A stretch of 64,000 nt of DNA from Lysobacter niastensis (lineage in GTDB: Bacteria; Pseudomonadota; Gammaproteobacteria; Xanthomonadales; Xanthomonadaceae). The stretch is from positions 124,001 to 188,000 of the forward strand of contig NZ_JADLZT010000005.1 of assembly GCF_015453285.1 (NCBI RefSeq), read 5' to 3'. The notes below the pieces were generated by a model. That model was given only the letters and a program-made list of their open reading frames with translations. It was not told where the DNA came from and did not search any database. A program made the translations under genes and the position numbers. Positions 27,067 through 36,042 of this stretch are shown here, in pieces (the stretch's first letter is position 1; each line of letters begins with the position of its first letter).

Positions 27067-28677
27067 ATGCGCGTCAAGGCCGCCACCGTCCAGAAAGTTC
27101 TGCTCGGCTCAGCCCTGCTGGCTGCGTTGGCGTGGAATCTGGCGCAAGCCTCTGAAATCAATGGCTTGGCGCTGAGCGCGGGTGCCACCGGTACTCGCGC
27201 CGAGATCGGACTGGATCGCGAAGCCGATTTCAAAGTGATCAGCCTCAAGGGGCCGGATCGCCTCGTAGTCGACCTGCCGACGTCCAGCCTCGCCAAGGGC
27301 GTGAAGCTGCCCGCGCCGGCCGGACTGATCAAGGCCGTGCGCACCGGTGCTCCCAGCGAAGGCACGACCCGTATCGTGTTCGATCTCGCGCAGCCGGTTG
27401 CCGTGCTGAAGCCCCACCTGGAGCCCGGAGCCACCGGTCCGCGACTGGTGCTGGAGTGGCCGGGTGATGGCGCCGAGCCTGCACCGCCACTTGCCGCTAC
27501 GCCCGCACCGGCACCGCCAGTCAATGCGGCCGCAGCGAATCCGCCAGCCACGCCCGACTCCGCGGCCTCTTCCGCGGCGACGACGCGCCTGATCACTGAA
27601 ATCGCCGCCCGCAGCGCGGGTACGCCCGTGCCCGGCAACAACGCTTCGGCGAACCCGCCGCTTTCGAATGCAGCGGCACCGTCCACGAACTCCGCCACGG
27701 TCGCCAGCAATCCGGCCACGGTGTCTCCTGCGCCGGCCACGGCCGTGCCGCCGCCGCAGCCCGCGATCGCCACCGGCGTCCCGACCCGGGTCGCGACCGG
27801 CCAGCCCGCAGCGCCGTCGCCAACCGCTTCGGCCGCTGTTCCGCCGCCCGCAGGCGGAGAGGCGGTGCCGGGCGCGGTCAAGACGATGAAGGACGTGATG
27901 CGCGGCCGCGGCATGCGTCCGCTCGTCATCGCGATCGATGCCGGGCATGGCGGCCAGGATTCGGGTGCGGTCGGCGTCAAGGGCAACAAGGAAAAGGACG
28001 TGACGCTGGCGATCGCGCGCGAACTGGCGCGTCAGGTCAACGCCACGCCCGGCCTCAAGGCTTACCTGACCCGCGACAGCGACTTCTACATCCCGTTGAA
28101 CAACCGCGCCAAGCTGGCGCGCGGCGCCAAGGCCGACATGTTCGTGTCGATCCACGCCGACGCCGCGGAGAACCGCAGCGCCAAGGGTTCGTCGGTCTAC
28201 GTGCTGTCGCTGAAGGGGGCGTCCTCGCAGCGTGCGCGCTGGCTGGCCGACAAGGAAAACGCCTCGGACATGATCGGCGGCGTGCGCCTGACCAAGACCA
28301 GCGACACGCTGGCCTCGGTGCTGCTCGACCTGACTCAGAGCGGCCACATGAAGGCCTCCGAGGACGCAGCCAACCACGTGCTCGACGGCCTCAAGCGCGT
28401 CGGCAACAACCACAAGCCCAGCATCGAGCGGGCCAACTTCGCGGTGCTGCGCACCTCGGACATGCCCTCGATGCTGGTCGAGACCGCCTTCATCTCCAAT
28501 CCGGACGAAGAGCGCCGCCTGACCGATCCCGCCTACCAGCGCACGCTGGCGCGCGCGGTGCTCGAGGGCGTCAATACCTACTTCACCCGCCAGCCGCCGC
28601 CGGGCACGCTGTATGCGGCGAAGGCGGAGGCGAACTATTCAGCCTCGCTGGGCGGCGCGGGCGGCGGCGCGCCGTAA
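27067..28677 (+). CDS. N-acetylmuramoyl-L-alanine amidase (AMIN + Amidase_3)
   Basis: A 536-residue periplasmic enzyme that cleaves peptide side chains from peptidoglycan during daughter-cell separation, as AmiB/AmiC do. A signal peptide (about 1-29) is followed by an AMIN domain (about 31-135) for septal targeting, then a long Pro/Ala/Thr-rich linker (about 138-275) and an Amidase_3 domain (about 285-515). Zn ligands are visible in [13 protein letters not shown], the Glu in [11 protein letters not shown], and [14 protein letters not shown]; the catalytic Glu lies in LVETAFISN. The upstream region has TTGCAA and TTGACT 17 bp apart, a weak promoter-like pair, so it may be transcribed separately from tsaE. 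Confidence 0.93.
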   Translation: MRVKAATVQKVLLGSALLAALAWNLAQASEINGLALSAGATGTRAEIGLDREADFKVISLKGPDRLVVDLPTSSLAKGVKLPAPAGLIKAVRTGAPSEGTTRIVFDLAQPVAVLKPHLEPGATGPRLVLEWPGDGAEPAPPLAATPAPAPPVNAAAANPPATPDSAASSAATTRLITEIAARSAGTPVPGNNASANPPLSNAAAPSTNSATVASNPATVSPAPATAVPPPQPAIATGVPTRVATGQPAAPSPTASAAVPPPAGGEAVPGAVKTMKDVMRGRGMRPLVIAIDAGHGGQDSGAVGVKGNKEKDVTLAIARELARQVNATPGLKAYLTRDSDFYIPLNNRAKLARGAKADMFVSIHADAAENRSAKGSSVYVLSLKGASSQRARWLADKENASDMIGGVRLTKTSDTLASVLLDLTQSGHMKASEDAANHVLDGLKRVGNNHKPSIERANFAVLRTSDMPSMLVETAFISNPDEERRLTDPAYQRTLARAVLEGVNTYFTRQPPPGTLYAAKAEANYSASLGGAGGGAP

Positions 28678-28757
28678 CGCCGACACAATCGCCGGGCGAC
28701 GCTCGGCTATCATTCGGGCTGATCCCTCGTGCGGCTCCACGCCGCGCTGATTGCCTA

Positions 28758-30563
28758 GTGACGATCCGCCAGCTCCCCGACACCCTTATCAACCAGATCG
28801 CCGCCGGCGAGGTCGTCGAACGGCCGGCTTCGGTGGTCAAGGAACTGGTGGAGAACGCCCTCGACGCCGGAGCCCGGCGGGTCGACATCGACCTGGAGGA
28901 AGGCGGTGTCCGCCTGATCCGCATCCGAGACGACGGCGCCGGCATCGAACCCTCGGAACTGCCGCTGGCGGTATCGCGGCACGCGACCAGCAAGATCGCC
29001 TCGCTCGACGACCTCGAAGGTGTCTCCACGCTCGGCTTCCGGGGCGAGGCGCTGCCGTCGATCGCCTCGGTCAGCCGCTTCGCGCTGATCTCGCGCCGCA
29101 AGGATGCCGAGCACGGTGCGTCGCTGGAGATCGAAGGCGGGCGCATCGGCACGGTGACGCCCAAGCCGCATCCGCAGGGCACGACGGTGGAAGTGCGCGA
29201 CCTGTTCTTCAACGTGCCGGCGCGGCGCAAGTTCCTCAAGGCCGAACGCACCGAACTCGGCCACATCGAGGAATGGCTGCGGCAACTGGCGTTGGCGCGC
29301 CCCGACGTCGAACTGCGCGTCTCGCACAACGGCAAGCCGTCGCGGCGCTGGAAAGGCGAGGGCGATCTGCTGTCCGAGTTGCGCCTGCATGAGGCGCTGG
29401 GCGAGGAGTTCGCGCGCCAGGCGCTGCATGTCGACCACAGCGGCGCCGGTCTGCGCCTGCACGGCTGGATTGGTCAGCCGGCCTACAACCGCGCCAGCGC
29501 CGACCAGCAGTACTTCTACGTCAACGGCCGCGCGGTGCGCGACCGCAGCGTCGCGCACGCAGTGAAGCAGGCCTATGCCGACGTGCTGTTCCATGGACGC
29601 CAGCCGGCCTACGTGCTGTTCCTCGAACTCGATCCACGCCGCGTCGATGTCAACGTGCATCCGGCCAAGCACGAAGTGCGCTTCCGCGATGCGAGGCTGA
29701 TCCACGACTTCGTCTACCGCACGCTGCAGGCTGCACTGGCGGAGACGCGCGCCGGCGTCGAACCCGCGATTGCGGGTACCGCCTACGAGATGCCGCCACC
29801 GTCGTCTTACGCGTCCGCACAGATGCAGTCGGCGCAGCCCTATCGCTGGAATGCACCGCAGGCGCCGTTGGGGCTGCAGGTAGAGGACACTCGTGCCGGT
29901 TACGCCGCGCTGTACGGCGCTCCGGCTCCGGCGATGCCGCAACAGCCCGTGGCGCTGCCCGTGCAGGACGACGCGACGCTGCCGCCGCTTGGCTATGCGA
30001 TCGCGCAGTTGCATGGCATCTACATCCTCGCCGAGAGCGCGCAGGGGTTGATCGTCGTCGACATGCATGCCGCCCACGAGCGCATCGGTTACGAGAAGCT
30101 CAAGTGCGCCCACGACGGCGAAGGCCTGCGCACGCAGCCGCTGCTGGTGCCGTCCACGCTGGCCGTGTCCGAGCGCGAGGCCGAAGTGGCCGAGCGCGAG
30201 GCCGCGACGCTGGCCGAACTCGGCTTCGAGATCACGCGCAGCGGGCCGCAGTCGCTGACTCTGCGCAGCGTGCCGGCACTGCTGGCGCACGGCGATGTCG
30301 AAGCACTGCTGCGCGACGTGCTGGCCGACCTGCGCGAACACGGCGAATCCCGCCGTGTCGCCGCCGCACGCGACGAACTGCTCGCGACGATGGCCTGTCA
30401 CGGCGCGGTGAGGGCGAACCGCCGTCTCACTTTGCCGGAAATGAATGCCTTGCTGCGCGAGATGGAAGTGACCGAGCGCTCGGGCCAATGCAATCATGGT
30501 CGTCCGACCTGGGCGCGTTTCAGCCTGGCCGACATCGACCGCTGGTTCCTGCGAGGACGCTGA
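28758..30563 (+). CDS. mutL: DNA mismatch repair protein MutL
   Basis: A 601-residue GHKL ATPase that links MutS mismatch recognition to strand cleavage. N-terminal motifs [42 protein letters not shown] and the transducer-domain [12 protein letters not shown] are all present. The C-terminal dimerisation domain carries [12 protein letters not shown], matching the D-x-H-A-x2-E-x4-E endonuclease motif, plus ACHGAVRAN and [10 protein letters not shown] metal-site motifs. This suggests an incising MutL of the kind used where MutH is absent. It starts at GTG 28758. Confidence 0.96.
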   Translation: MTIRQLPDTLINQIAAGEVVERPASVVKELVENALDAGARRVDIDLEEGGVRLIRIRDDGAGIEPSELPLAVSRHATSKIASLDDLEGVSTLGFRGEALPSIASVSRFALISRRKDAEHGASLEIEGGRIGTVTPKPHPQGTTVEVRDLFFNVPARRKFLKAERTELGHIEEWLRQLALARPDVELRVSHNGKPSRRWKGEGDLLSELRLHEALGEEFARQALHVDHSGAGLRLHGWIGQPAYNRASADQQYFYVNGRAVRDRSVAHAVKQAYADVLFHGRQPAYVLFLELDPRRVDVNVHPAKHEVRFRDARLIHDFVYRTLQAALAETRAGVEPAIAGTAYEMPPPSSYASAQMQSAQPYRWNAPQAPLGLQVEDTRAGYAALYGAPAPAMPQQPVALPVQDDATLPPLGYAIAQLHGIYILAESAQGLIVVDMHAAHERIGYEKLKCAHDGEGLRTQPLLVPSTLAVSEREAEVAEREAATLAELGFEITRSGPQSLTLRSVPALLAHGDVEALLRDVLADLREHGESRRVAAARDELLATMACHGAVRANRRLTLPEMNALLREMEVTERSGQCNHGRPTWARFSLADIDRWFLRGR

Positions 30564-30567
30564 CGCA

Positions 30568-31539
30568 ATGCCGACCCGAACCGCCATCGCACCAAAGACC
30601 TTGCGCGCCGCCTGCGCAGTGCTGCTGTTCGCGCTCGCCGCCTGCGGCAAGTCCGAGCCGGATGCAGAACAGCTCAAGGCGGCCGCACAGGCTGCCGCGC
30701 GCGAGGCCGCCTTTGCCGCCGAGGAAAAATCCTGGCGCGACGAACGCGTGGCCAAGCTCACCCAGCCTGATGGCTGGACCAGCCTGATCGGCCTGCACTG
30801 GATCGACCCGGGCTCGCATTACATCGGCAGCGATGCCGACAACGGCGTGCGCCTCGCGCTCGGCCCGGAGCACCTCGGCCTCCTGCACATGAAGAGCGGC
30901 CAGATGCGCTTTGTGCCCGAACGCGGCGCCGCGCTCACGCTCGACGGTGCGCCGCTGACAGGGACGGCGGCACTGCGCAGCGACGACGATCCGGCAGGCC
31001 CGAGCAAGCTCGGTTTCGACGAAGGCAAGGGCGTGGCCACCGTGATCAAGCGCGGCGATCGATACGCGCTGCGCGTCAAGCACGCCGATGCCGCGACCCG
31101 CACCGGCTTCAAGGGCATCGACTACTGGCCGCTGGACTCGAAGTGGAAGGTGACCGGCCACTTCGTCGCGCACCCGGCGGGCAAGACGATCGCGATCGCC
31201 AACATCATCGGCACCACCGACGAAGTGCCGAATCCGGGCGTGGTCGAGTTCGAGCGCGAAGGCAGGACCTTCCGCCTCGAAGCACTGGATGAAGGCGGCG
31301 ACGAACTGTTCCTGGTGTTTGCCGACCGCACCAGCGGCCACGGCAGTTACGGCGCCGGTCGCTTCCTCGATGCGCCGAAGCCGGACGCCCAGGGCCGCGT
31401 GACACTCGACTTCAACCGCAGCTACAACCCGCCGTGCGCGTTCACGTCGTTCGCGACCTGTCCGCTGCCGCCTCCGGAAAACCGCCTCGATCTGGCCATC
31501 AACGCCGGTGAGAAGGCCTACGCCCACGCCACCAACTGA
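30568..31539 (+). CDS. DUF1684 family lipoprotein
   Basis: A 323-residue lipoprotein: a hydrophobic leader with lipobox LAA-C at about residue 26, an alanine-rich helix (about 30-55), then the DUF1684 domain. Family features are SWRDERVAKLTQPDGWTSLI with GLHWIDPG near the start and, at the end, YNPPCAFTSFATCPLPPPEN followed by AINAGEK. The function of DUF1684 is not established. The start four bases after mutL has GAGGA in front, so the two are probably co-transcribed. It stands where miaA follows mutL in many relatives. Confidence 0.85.
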   Translation: MPTRTAIAPKTLRAACAVLLFALAACGKSEPDAEQLKAAAQAAAREAAFAAEEKSWRDERVAKLTQPDGWTSLIGLHWIDPGSHYIGSDADNGVRLALGPEHLGLLHMKSGQMRFVPERGAALTLDGAPLTGTAALRSDDDPAGPSKLGFDEGKGVATVIKRGDRYALRVKHADAATRTGFKGIDYWPLDSKWKVTGHFVAHPAGKTIAIANIIGTTDEVPNPGVVEFEREGRTFRLEALDEGGDELFLVFADRTSGHGSYGAGRFLDAPKPDAQGRVTLDFNRSYNPPCAFTSFATCPLPPPENRLDLAINAGEKAYAHATN

Positions 31540-31555
31540 TTCAACCGAGGCCGCG

Positions 31556-32554
31556 ATGTCCCGCTCCTTCAAGAAGATCGGCCTGACCGCACTGGCGATC
31601 GCCGCGTTGTCGTCGGCCGCTGCGGTGGCCGTCACCCAGCAGGGCGCTGCGCCGGCCGTGGCGCAGGCCGCCACGGTCACGGCAGCCAAGGCGCCGCCGG
31701 TGCCGTTGCTGTGGAAGGTGTCCGACCGCGACAACGCCGTGTATCTACTCGGTTCATTCCACCTGCTGAAGGCCGATGACTATCCGTTGTCGAACGACAT
31801 CGACACGGCGCTCGCCGCAGCGGACAAGGTGGTGTTCGAAGTGCCGCCGGAGCAGGTGACCGATCCGGCCACCGGCGAGAAGTTCCGCGTCGCTGCAGGC
31901 TTCGCCGACGGTCGCACCCTGAGCCAGGTGCTGCCTGCCGACATGCGCGAGAAGCTGAGCCGCATCATGGCGATGAGCGGTGCTTCGATTGACCAACTCG
32001 ACAGTTACGAGCCGTGGTTCGTCAATCTGTCGCTGATGCTGGGCGTGTCGCAGTCGCTTGGCTTCAGCCCGGACAAGGGCCTGGATCAGTACCTGATGCA
32101 GCAGGCGGCGGCGGTCAACAAGCCGACCGGCGGCCTGGAAACGATGGAACTGCAGTTCCAGGTGCTCGATTCGGCACCGATGACGGAGCAGATCTCGTCG
32201 CTGCGCGAGTTCCTCGACCGTCCGCAGGACATGCCGGGCATGCTCACCGACCTGCACCAGGCGTGGCGCGACGGCAACGTGGCGCGGCTGGACGAGCTGT
32301 CGCGCAAGGAAATGCAGGAAAAGACGCCGCAGACCTACCGCCAGATCAACATCGAACGCAACGACGCCTGGGTGCCGAAGATCCGCGGCATGCTCGACGG
32401 CGTGAAGAAGGGCGACACGCTGGTGGTCGTCGGCGCGCTGCACCTGTTGGGCCAGGATGGTGTGGTCGAGAAGCTGCGCGGCCACGGCTACACGATCGAG
32501 CGCGTGTGCACGGCGTGCAATGCCGCGAACGACGGTGCTTCGCAGGCGAAGTAA
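31556..32554 (+). CDS. TraB/GumN family protein
   Basis: A 332-residue exported protein. An N-terminal signal or anchor helix (about 8-30) is followed by a TraB/GumN domain with the family's two conserved patches: NAVYLLGSFHLLKADDYPL near the N-terminus and LVVVGALHLLGQDGVVEKL near the C-terminus. The glycine-His motifs resemble metal-dependent hydrolase sites, and some relatives are proteases of the Tiki type; activity here is unknown. GAGG precedes ATG 31556. Its TAA stop lies inside a palindromic repeat. Confidence 0.82.
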   Translation: MSRSFKKIGLTALAIAALSSAAAVAVTQQGAAPAVAQAATVTAAKAPPVPLLWKVSDRDNAVYLLGSFHLLKADDYPLSNDIDTALAAADKVVFEVPPEQVTDPATGEKFRVAAGFADGRTLSQVLPADMREKLSRIMAMSGASIDQLDSYEPWFVNLSLMLGVSQSLGFSPDKGLDQYLMQQAAAVNKPTGGLETMELQFQVLDSAPMTEQISSLREFLDRPQDMPGMLTDLHQAWRDGNVARLDELSRKEMQEKTPQTYRQINIERNDAWVPKIRGMLDGVKKGDTLVVVGALHLLGQDGVVEKLRGHGYTIERVCTACNAANDGASQAK

Positions 32555-32624
32555 GGCATAGGGCGGGCCTTGGCCCGCCAGAAGACTTCGATCAACCGAT
32601 GCGGCGGGTTTTGAGCCCGCCTTA
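32551..32624. repeat. Inverted-repeat element bounded by GTAAGGC/GCCTTAC
   Basis: The 74-bp element has terminal inverted repeats GTAAGGC (32551-32557) and GCCTTAC (32618-32624). Inside are the hairpins GGCGGGCC-TT-GGCCCGCC and GGCGGG-TTTTGA-GCCCGCC, the second overlapping the right terminus. It lies between convergent genes and contributes TAA stops to both: 32552-32554 for the TraB/GumN gene (plus) and 32622-32624 for the rnfB-like gene (minus). It may also act as a bidirectional terminator. Confidence 0.75.
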
Positions 32625-33026
32625 CGGCGCCACCAGCACGATGCAGTCGACCGGGCAGGCTGGGATGCACAGCTCGCAGCCGGTGCACAGCGGTTCGATC
32701 ACGGTGTGCATGTGTTTGGCGGCGCCGATGATGGCGTCGACCGGGCAGGCCTGGATGCATTTGGTACAACCGATGCAGTCGGCTTCGACGATCAATGCGA
32801 CCTGCGCAGGCTTGTGCTCACCGCGCGAGCGGTCGTATGGCTTGGCGTCCACGTCCAGGACTCGCGCCAACGCGCGTGCGCCGGCGTCGCCTCCGGGTGG
32901 GCAGCGGTCGATGTCCGCGTCGCCTGCCGCCATCGCTTCGGCATAAGGCCGGCAGCCGGCATAGCCGCACTGGCCGCACTGGGTCTGCGGCAGGATGCGG
33001 TCGAGGCGTTCAGTGAGATCGGACAT
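32622..33026 (-). CDS. RnfB-like ferredoxin (soluble, stand-alone)
   Basis: A 134-residue iron-sulfur protein. The N-terminal half holds the RnfB-type Fe-S domain ([22 protein letters not shown]...DRCPPGG, a CxxCxxxxC-x16-C pattern) and the C-terminal half two [4Fe-4S] ferredoxin motifs ([16 protein letters not shown] and [16 protein letters not shown]). The N-terminal transmembrane helix of true RnfB/RsxB is missing and no other rnf genes are present, so it is probably a soluble electron carrier rather than part of a membrane Rnf complex. The next gene upstream on the same strand is metG, across a repeat region. Confidence 0.88.
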   Translation of the reverse strand: MSDLTERLDRILPQTQCGQCGYAGCRPYAEAMAAGDADIDRCPPGGDAGARALARVLDVDAKPYDRSRGEHKPAQVALIVEADCIGCTKCIQACPVDAIIGAAKHMHTVIEPLCTGCELCIPACPVDCIVLVAP

Positions 33027-33039
33027 GTCGGCATTATCC

Positions 33040-33200
33040 GCTCTCCGTGCGGGAGCGGGCTTTGATCCCTGCTCCCTTGGGGAGAAGGGGGCGCGAAGCG
33101 CCGGATGAGGGTTCGGCTGGGCAAGGATGCTGCGGTCTCGATGACGCCGCTCCGCAAGCCCTCACCCCAACCCCTCTCCCGGAGGAAGAGGGGCTTGAAC
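33040..33200. repeat. CTCTCCC-type intergenic repeat, copy 2
   Basis: Between the rnfB-like and metG genes, short inverted motifs recur: GCTCTCC-GTGC-GGGAGC, CTCCC-TTGG-GGAG, GGGCGCGAAGCGCC and CCTCTCCC-GGAGGA-AGAGGGG. The sequence is of the same kind as the copies after pgi and rimO. No gene is seen in it. Confidence 0.5.
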
Positions 33201-33215
33201 ACGAGTGGTGCTCGC

Positions 33216-35285
33216 TCAGCGCACCGGCATGCCCGGTTCCACGCCGCTGTCGGCATCGAGCAGGTGCAGCGAGCCGCCGTCGAAACCGGCCGACAGGATC
33301 ATGCCTTCGCTGATGCCGAAGCGCATCTTGCGCGGCGCGAGGTTGGCGATGAACACCACGCTGCGGCCGACCAGTTGTTCCGGTTCGCCGTAGGAGGCGC
33401 GGATCCCGGAGAAGATCTGGCGCTTGCCGAGCGTGCCGGCGTCCAGTTCGAAGCGCAGCAGCTTGTCGGAACCGTCCACGAACTCGCACGCGAGCACCTT
33501 GCCCACGCGCAGGTCGAGCTTGGCGAAGTCCTCGATGCCGATGTTCGGCGCAGCGCCCTGCGGACCCGGCGCTTCGGCCTTCTTGGCGGCAGGCGCCGCG
33601 GCAGCCGGTGCGGCGGCGGTGTCGGCGGGCTTCAGCGATTCTTTCGAGGCTTCAATCATGGTGTCGATCTGCTTTGCGTCGATGCGGGTGAACAAAGGCG
33701 TGTAGCCGGCGATGCGATGGCCGTTGTGCAGTGGTTGTGCGAGGTCGCTCCAGCGCGAGACCGGGGCGGCGAGGAAGGCTTCGGCCTGGGCGGCCACTTG
33801 CGGGAGCACCGGCTTGAGCGCCGCGTTGAGCACGCGGAACAGATTGAGTCCCTGCGTGCACACGGCCTGCAGTTGCGCATCGCTGCCTTCCTGCTTGGCC
33901 AGCACCCACGGCTTGTGCTCATCGATGTACTTGTTGGCCTCGTCGGCCAGCGCCATGGTCAGGCGCAGCGCGGTGGCGGCTTCGTTGCGCTCGTAGGCCT
34001 GGGCAATCGGCTCCAGTTGTTCGACGAAGCGCGCATACATCGCGCGGTCGGGCAACTCGGCGGACAGTTCGCCATCGAAGCGCTTCTCGATGAAGCCTGC
34101 GCAGCGGCTGGCGAGGTTGACGAACTTGCCGACCAGGTCCGAGTTCACGCGCGCGGTGAAGTCGGCGAAGTTCAGGTCGACGTCGTCCACGCCACCGGAG
34201 GTCTTGGTGGCGAAGTAGTAACGCAGCGCTTCCGGCGCGATGCCCTGCTCGAGGTAGGTGCGCGCCATGATGAAGGTGCCGCGCGACTTCGACATCTTCT
34301 CGCCGTTGACCATCAGGTAGCCGTTGACGTGCAGGCGCGTCGGCGCGCGGAAACCCGCGCCGTGCAGCACCGCCGGCCAGAACAGGCCGTGGAAGTTGAC
34401 GATGTCCTTGCCGATGAAGTGATGCATCTCTGCAATGCTGTCGGGCGTGAGGTAGCTGAAGAAGTCGAGGCCTTCGCGTTCGCACAGCACCTTGAAGCTG
34501 GCGAGGTAGCCGATCGGCGCGTCCAGCCATACATACAGGTACTTGCCCGGGTGGCCGGGGATCTCGAAACCGAAGTAGGGCGCATCGCGCGAGATGTCCC
34601 ACGCGCGCAGGCCGCCTTCGGCATCGATCCATTCCAGCAGCTTGGCCTTCACGCCCGGCGTGGCGACGTCGCCGGCCAGCCACTGGCGCAGGAAGCCGGT
34701 GAAATCGCCGACCTCGAAGAAGAAGTGTTCCGACTCGCGCACCTCCGGCGTGGCACCGCTCAGCACCGAGCGCGGTTCCTTCAGTTCGCTGGGCGAGTAG
34801 GTGGCGCCGCAGTTCTCGCAGTTGTCGCCGTACTGGTCGGGCGTGCCGCAGTTCGGGCAGATGCCCTTCACGTAGCGGTCGGGCAGGAACATGCCCTTGA
34901 CCGGATCGAACAGCTGCGCGACCGCGCGGCGGCGGATGTGGCCGTTGTTGTCCAGCTTGGTGTAGATCGCCTGCGTCAGCTCGCGGTTGTGCGTGGAGTT
35001 GGTCGAGTCGTAGTGGTCGACGGCCACGCCGAAGTCGCGCAGGTCGCGCTCGTGCGAGGCCTGCATGCCGGCGATGAAGGCTTCCGGCGTTACCCCGGCC
35101 TTTTCCGCGGCCAGCATGATCGGCGTGCCATGGGTGTCATCGGCGCTGACGAAGCGCACCGTCTTTCCGGCCATGCGCCGGGCCCGCACCCAGATGTCGG
35201 CCTGGATGTAGCCGACCAGATGGCCCAGGTGGAGCGCGCCGTTGGCGTACGGCAGCGCGAAGGTGACGAAGATTTCGCGGGACAT
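33216..35285 (-). CDS. metG: Methionyl-tRNA synthetase MetG
   Basis: A 689-residue class I synthetase that charges tRNA-Met. It has the HIGH motif in GALHLGHLVGY (about residues 16-26), the zinc knuckle ICPNCGTPDQYGDNCENCGA, KMSKS in NGEKMSKSRGTF (about 330), an anticodon-binding domain, an Ala/Lys linker and a C-terminal EMAP-II-like dimerisation and tRNA-binding domain (KLDLRVGKVLACEFVDGSDK) that completes the E. coli-type long form. The start follows the usual REIFVTFALPYANG. A terminator separates it from the upstream DUF2147 gene. Confidence 0.97.
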   Translation of the reverse strand: MSREIFVTFALPYANGALHLGHLVGYIQADIWVRARRMAGKTVRFVSADDTHGTPIMLAAEKAGVTPEAFIAGMQASHERDLRDFGVAVDHYDSTNSTHNRELTQAIYTKLDNNGHIRRRAVAQLFDPVKGMFLPDRYVKGICPNCGTPDQYGDNCENCGATYSPSELKEPRSVLSGATPEVRESEHFFFEVGDFTGFLRQWLAGDVATPGVKAKLLEWIDAEGGLRAWDISRDAPYFGFEIPGHPGKYLYVWLDAPIGYLASFKVLCEREGLDFFSYLTPDSIAEMHHFIGKDIVNFHGLFWPAVLHGAGFRAPTRLHVNGYLMVNGEKMSKSRGTFIMARTYLEQGIAPEALRYYFATKTSGGVDDVDLNFADFTARVNSDLVGKFVNLASRCAGFIEKRFDGELSAELPDRAMYARFVEQLEPIAQAYERNEAATALRLTMALADEANKYIDEHKPWVLAKQEGSDAQLQAVCTQGLNLFRVLNAALKPVLPQVAAQAEAFLAAPVSRWSDLAQPLHNGHRIAGYTPLFTRIDAKQIDTMIEASKESLKPADTAAAPAAAAPAAKKAEAPGPQGAAPNIGIEDFAKLDLRVGKVLACEFVDGSDKLLRFELDAGTLGKRQIFSGIRASYGEPEQLVGRSVVFIANLAPRKMRFGISEGMILSAGFDGGSLHLLDADSGVEPGMPVR

Positions 35286-35350
35286 GGGGGAGGCGATGGC
35301 GAAAGAGCGGGGAATTATCGCATGCGCGCCCGCATGGCCCGTTGTGGCCG

Positions 35351-35384
35351 CGAAACGAAACGCCCCGGCGAGGGCCGGGGCGTT
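35351..35384 (-). terminator. Intrinsic terminator of the DUF2147 gene
   Basis: The stem CGCCCCGGC/GCCGGGGCG with a 4-base loop is followed on the minus strand by TTTCGTTTCG. It lies between the DUF2147 stop and metG. Confidence 0.75.
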
Positions 35385-35411
35385 GATGGGCCGGTTTGGC
35401 CGCGTGCTGCT

Positions 35412-35846
35412 TTAGCGGCGTACCCAGGTCTGCGTGCGGCCGAGCAGCGAGAAGCCCATGAAGCCGCGCACTTCCAGCTTCTTGCCGTCTTCGACCGGCG
35501 TGACCTTGACCGAGTAGACCTTGCCGGTCTTCGGATCGAGGATCTGACCGCCTTCCCAGGTGTTGCCCTGCTGGCGGATGCCCCACAGGATCACCATGCC
35601 CTTGACCGGCTTGTCCTTGCGATCGCCCGAGCATTTGTCGCAGACCGGGTTGGGGCCGCGATCGGACTGCAGGACTTCGGTGACACGGCCGGCGAGGCTG
35701 CCGTCCTTGGCCTGGTAGATCTCGACCACCGACTTCGGCTTCTGGGTCTTGTCGTCGATCGTGGTCCAGTTGCCGACCGGCGTGTTCTGCGCGAACGCGC
35801 TCAGCGGCAGAGCCAGCAACAGCAGGGCAAGCAGTTTCGTACGCAT
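35412..35846 (-). CDS. DUF2147 secreted protein
   Basis: A 144-residue protein with a clear signal peptide (about 1-20, cleavage after SAFA). The mature part carries the DUF2147 pattern: VGNWTTIDDKTQKPKSVVEI at the start, CDKCSGDRKDKPVKGMVILWG in the middle and EVRGFMGFSLLGRTQTWVR at the end. The family forms a small beta-barrel of unknown function and is probably periplasmic. GGGAGGGG precedes the ATG. It is flanked by the divergent mrp gene and its own terminator. Confidence 0.88.
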   Translation of the reverse strand: MRTKLLALLLLALPLSAFAQNTPVGNWTTIDDKTQKPKSVVEIYQAKDGSLAGRVTEVLQSDRGPNPVCDKCSGDRKDKPVKGMVILWGIRQQGNTWEGGQILDPKTGKVYSVKVTPVEDGKKLEVRGFMGFSLLGRTQTWVRR

Positions 35847-36042
35847 GTGTCCCCTCCCAGGGATTCGGTATCGGCCAGCGCCGGTCGCGCGGTTGCCGTC
35901 CGTTATACCGCATCCGCCTGAGTACGGAACGTGGCTTCGGCCGGGGTTCGTAGGTGGTATATCGCCTGCGGCAAGGCGGCGGCGGCGCGGCGAACGTAAA
36001 ATGGGCGCTCCGGAACATCGCCGTTTCTGCAAGGCCCCCCAC

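Noticed and set aside
28755-30761. A 668-codon frame on the minus strand opposite mutL
   Set aside because: It is an antisense shadow of MutL, and its composition matches other shadows in this window.
33105-35921. A 938-codon open frame on the plus strand opposite metG
   Set aside because: It is antisense to a full-length MetG with all motifs. Long antisense frames are expected at this GC content, and its translation is low-complexity and rich in Arg, Ala, Gln and Val.
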